DNA of 64,000 nucleotides, taken from contig NZ_SNZW01000013.1 of the NCBI RefSeq assembly GCF_004364175.1, forward strand, positions 610,726-674,725, written 5' to 3'. Numbering within the stretch: position 1 is the stretch's first letter; every line of letters begins with the position of its first letter. Positions 62,333-64,000 of this stretch are shown here, piece after piece. Source of the stretch: Maribacter caenipelagi. GTDB taxonomy: Bacteria; Bacteroidota; Bacteroidia; Flavobacteriales; Flavobacteriaceae. A program made the translations under genes and the position numbers. Under the pieces are notes generated by a model. The model was not told the DNA's origin. It saw nothing but the letters and a program-made list of their open reading frames with translations, and made no database searches.

Positions 62333-63595
62333 ATGTCTAGATTTATAACATCAGTTTTCTTTCTCTTAATTTCAGTACAGCTTCTCGCATCTTCTATTTT
62401 AATACCTATGGATGCCGATACCCAAAAAAATCACTTAAAAGCTTACGGAATTACGTATTGGGTTTTGTCAAAACAACAGAAAGTACAATGGTTATTGAAT
62501 TACCGTGGTGGTTCTTTTTTATTACCAGATGGGGAAAGTATTAGAAAAGAATGTCAGATTAGAGGGGTAAGTTTTGAGATTTTATCGGATGGACAAGCAA
62601 ACAGAATTTTAGATGATATTAGCAGTCCTTCCGTTAATCAGGATGCAGTAATTCTAGAAAAAGCACCAAGAATAGCTGTTTATTCACCAAAAGATAAACA
62701 ACCTTGGGATGATGCAGTAACCATGGCTTTGACTTATGCTGAGATTCCATATACCACAATTTATGATGAAGAGGTTCTTGGAGATAAACTAGCTCTGTAT
62801 GATTGGCTTCACTTACATCACGAAGATTTTACAGGTCAATATGGTAAGTTTTATGGTGCATATAGAGCTACACCATGGTATATTGAAGGAAAGAAAAATG
62901 CAAAGAAATTAGCTAATAAATTAGGGTTTGATAAGGTTTCCGAAGAAAAAAGAGCGGTTGCTTTGAAGATTAGAAATTATGTAATTGGTGGCGGATTCAT
63001 GTTTGCCATGTGTTCTGCAACTGATAGTTTCGATATTGCTTTAGCTGCTGACGGAATTGATATAGTTGAACCCATGTTCGATGGTGATGCTTCTGACCCT
63101 AACTATCAAGCCAATTTAGATTATGGGAAAACGTTTGCATTTACAGATTTTATTCTAGAACGTAGTCCGCTGAAATATGAATTCTCTTCTATAGATATGA
63201 CCAACAAGAGAGGTAACGTACCAAAAGAATCAGATTACTTTTCGTTAATGGACTTTTCAGCTAAATGGGATCCAATACCTACTATGCTATGTCAGAATCA
63301 TACTTCTTTGGTAAAGGGCTTTATGGGACAAACTACTGCTTTTACACGTTCTGAAATTAAGCCGACGGTATTAGTGTTAGGGGAAAATAAGTTAAACGAA
63401 GAAGCAAGATATATTCACGGAATTAAAGGAAAAGGGTTCTTTACTTTCTACGGTGGTCACGATCCTGAAGATTACCAGCATAGGGTAGGGGACCCAAAAA
63501 CAGAATTAGAGTTGCACCCGACGTCACCAGGGTATAGATTAATACTTAATAATGTATTATTTCCGGCAGCAAGAAAAAAGAAGCAAAAGACATAA
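62333..63595 (+). CDS. Secreted protein of unknown function with ThuA/GATase-like fold features
   Basis: Protein of 420 residues with an N-terminal signal peptide (MSRFITSVFFLLISVQLLAS). The C-terminal two thirds look like a class I amidotransferase/ThuA-like alpha/beta fold: APRIAVYSPKDKQPWDDAVTMAL, DWLHLHHEDFTGQYG, GGGFMFAMCSATDSFDIAL with a nucleophile-elbow-like Cys, and GKGFFTFYGGHDPED near the end. Some databases call relatives asparagine synthetase B; no AsnB N-terminal Cys nucleophile or synthetase motif is present, so that name is not supported. Function unknown. Followed by a strong bidirectional terminator. Confidence 0.7.
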   Translation: MSRFITSVFFLLISVQLLASSILIPMDADTQKNHLKAYGITYWVLSKQQKVQWLLNYRGGSFLLPDGESIRKECQIRGVSFEILSDGQANRILDDISSPSVNQDAVILEKAPRIAVYSPKDKQPWDDAVTMALTYAEIPYTTIYDEEVLGDKLALYDWLHLHHEDFTGQYGKFYGAYRATPWYIEGKKNAKKLANKLGFDKVSEEKRAVALKIRNYVIGGGFMFAMCSATDSFDIALAADGIDIVEPMFDGDASDPNYQANLDYGKTFAFTDFILERSPLKYEFSSIDMTNKRGNVPKESDYFSLMDFSAKWDPIPTMLCQNHTSLVKGFMGQTTAFTRSEIKPTVLVLGENKLNEEARYIHGIKGKGFFTFYGGHDPEDYQHRVGDPKTELELHPTSPGYRLILNNVLFPAARKKKQKT

Positions 63596-63620
63596 ATTGA
63601 ATTCATGTTTCTATTGAAAT

Positions 63621-63666
63621 AAAAAAAACCGTGATCAATACGAAAGTATTGATCACGGTTTTTTTT
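63621..63666. terminator. Bidirectional terminator
   Basis: A ~17-bp stem with loop GAAA centred at about 63642 (core CCGTGATCAATAC), with T-runs on both strands. Serves the 62333 gene and the convergent gene at 63687. Confidence 0.92.
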
Positions 63667-63686
63667 ATAAAGTTTCTTCTTTAGAT

Positions 63687-64000
63687 TTAGAATACTCCAA
63701 TAAAGTGACTACCTGCAACATTCACCAACTCAGCACCTTTAGTTACTGCACCAGTTTCAGTTTCTACAACATAGATATTTCCATTTTGACCAACAGCGCC
63801 TTGGGTAAGGTAAATTTCGGTACCTTCAACAACAAAGCCTTGGTATTGAAATAAGTAGAAATCTGGATCATAAGGTATATCTTCAATTTTAACTGCAGTC
63901 TTGGCATTTAGATCTACTAGGGCGAAAAAGCCTTGTGGACCTGCAACACCTTCTGCAGAACCATCATGACGGTATGCTAATACGGCTTTTCCATTAGCAG
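63687..64000 (-). CDS. C-terminal part of a secreted beta-propeller-like protein (partial)
   Basis: Minus-strand frame ending at TAA 63687-63689; the start lies outside the window. About 103 residues are seen, beta-rich with repeated patterns: AVLAYRHDGSAEGVAG, FFALVDLNAKTAVKIEDIP, VEGTEIYLTQGAVGQNGNIY and VVETETGAVTKGAELVNVAG. Phrases like ALVDLNAKT and IYVVETETG recall DUF4374/YncE-type propeller proteins. Identity is uncertain because most of the gene is missing. Confidence 0.6.
   Translation of the reverse strand, partial: ANGKAVLAYRHDGSAEGVAGPQGFFALVDLNAKTAVKIEDIPYDPDFYLFQYQGFVVEGTEIYLTQGAVGQNGNIYVVETETGAVTKGAELVNVAGSHFIGVF

Overview
The window reads as chromosome of a marine member of the Flavobacteriaceae (Bacteroidota; gene content fits the Maribacter/Zobellia/Cellulophaga neighbourhood, but the genus is inference). 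Support: low GC, Bacteroidota-type -7 boxes (TAnnTTTG) ahead of many genes, a giant type-B T9SS cargo protein followed by PorP/SprF-like and OmpA-family genes, and Bacteroidota versions of housekeeping genes (tgt, accA, dnaB, an LptF/G-like permease).

Region 1 (1-18.3 kb) looks like an envelope/exopolysaccharide locus. It holds the end of a TPR/outer-membrane-barrel protein, two paralogous flippase + GT4 glycosyltransferase pairs, two copies of an unusual protein in which a response-regulator receiver domain is fused to a polyprenol-phosphate-type GT2 glycosyltransferase, a tight opposite-strand operon (GT-C-like membrane protein, Ig-domain lipoprotein, membrane-anchored GH5-like glycosidase) and a FUSC-family exporter. 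Three transcription units in this locus share a conserved upstream motif (core CGTCTAyAGTAA) placed 61-62 bp ahead of the -7 box, which suggests one regulator controls them. This is the best candidate here for an undescribed system.

Region 2 (18.3-25.8 kb) is a run of small minus-strand accessory genes: a frameshifted CarboxypepD_reg-like gene, DUF1569, Crp/Fnr regulator, NAD(P)-binding protein, DUF2147, DUF4442, bile-acid-symporter-like, HD domain. Region 3 (25.8-34.8 kb) is a stress/nitrogen-type cluster: MscS channel, universal stress protein, two GreA/GreB-like (Rnk-type) proteins, glutamate dehydrogenase with a small Cys-rich partner, a four-helix-bundle membrane protein, and an NtrC-type sigma-54 activator with its histidine kinase. 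A textbook GG-N10-GC sigma-54 promoter lies next to the activator, with tandem enhancer-like repeats upstream.

Region 4 (35.6-52.4 kb) is an adhesin operon: a 4,629-residue Asp-rich protein with thrombospondin-type-3-like calcium repeats, 15 tandem Ig-like repeats and a CHU_C sorting domain, then PorP/SprF-like and OmpA-family genes. The 3' end of the operon has visibly higher GC than its surroundings. Region 5 (52.4-64 kb) is mostly housekeeping: two identical tRNA-Lys genes, aroK, a phosphoribosyltransferase, an Hsp15-like S4 protein, an FKBP-type lipoprotein, an outer-membrane barrel, tgt, an LptF/G-like permease, an EamA transporter, accA, dnaB, a secreted protein of unknown function, and the end of a beta-propeller-like protein. 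No rRNA, CRISPR array, prophage or insertion sequence was seen.
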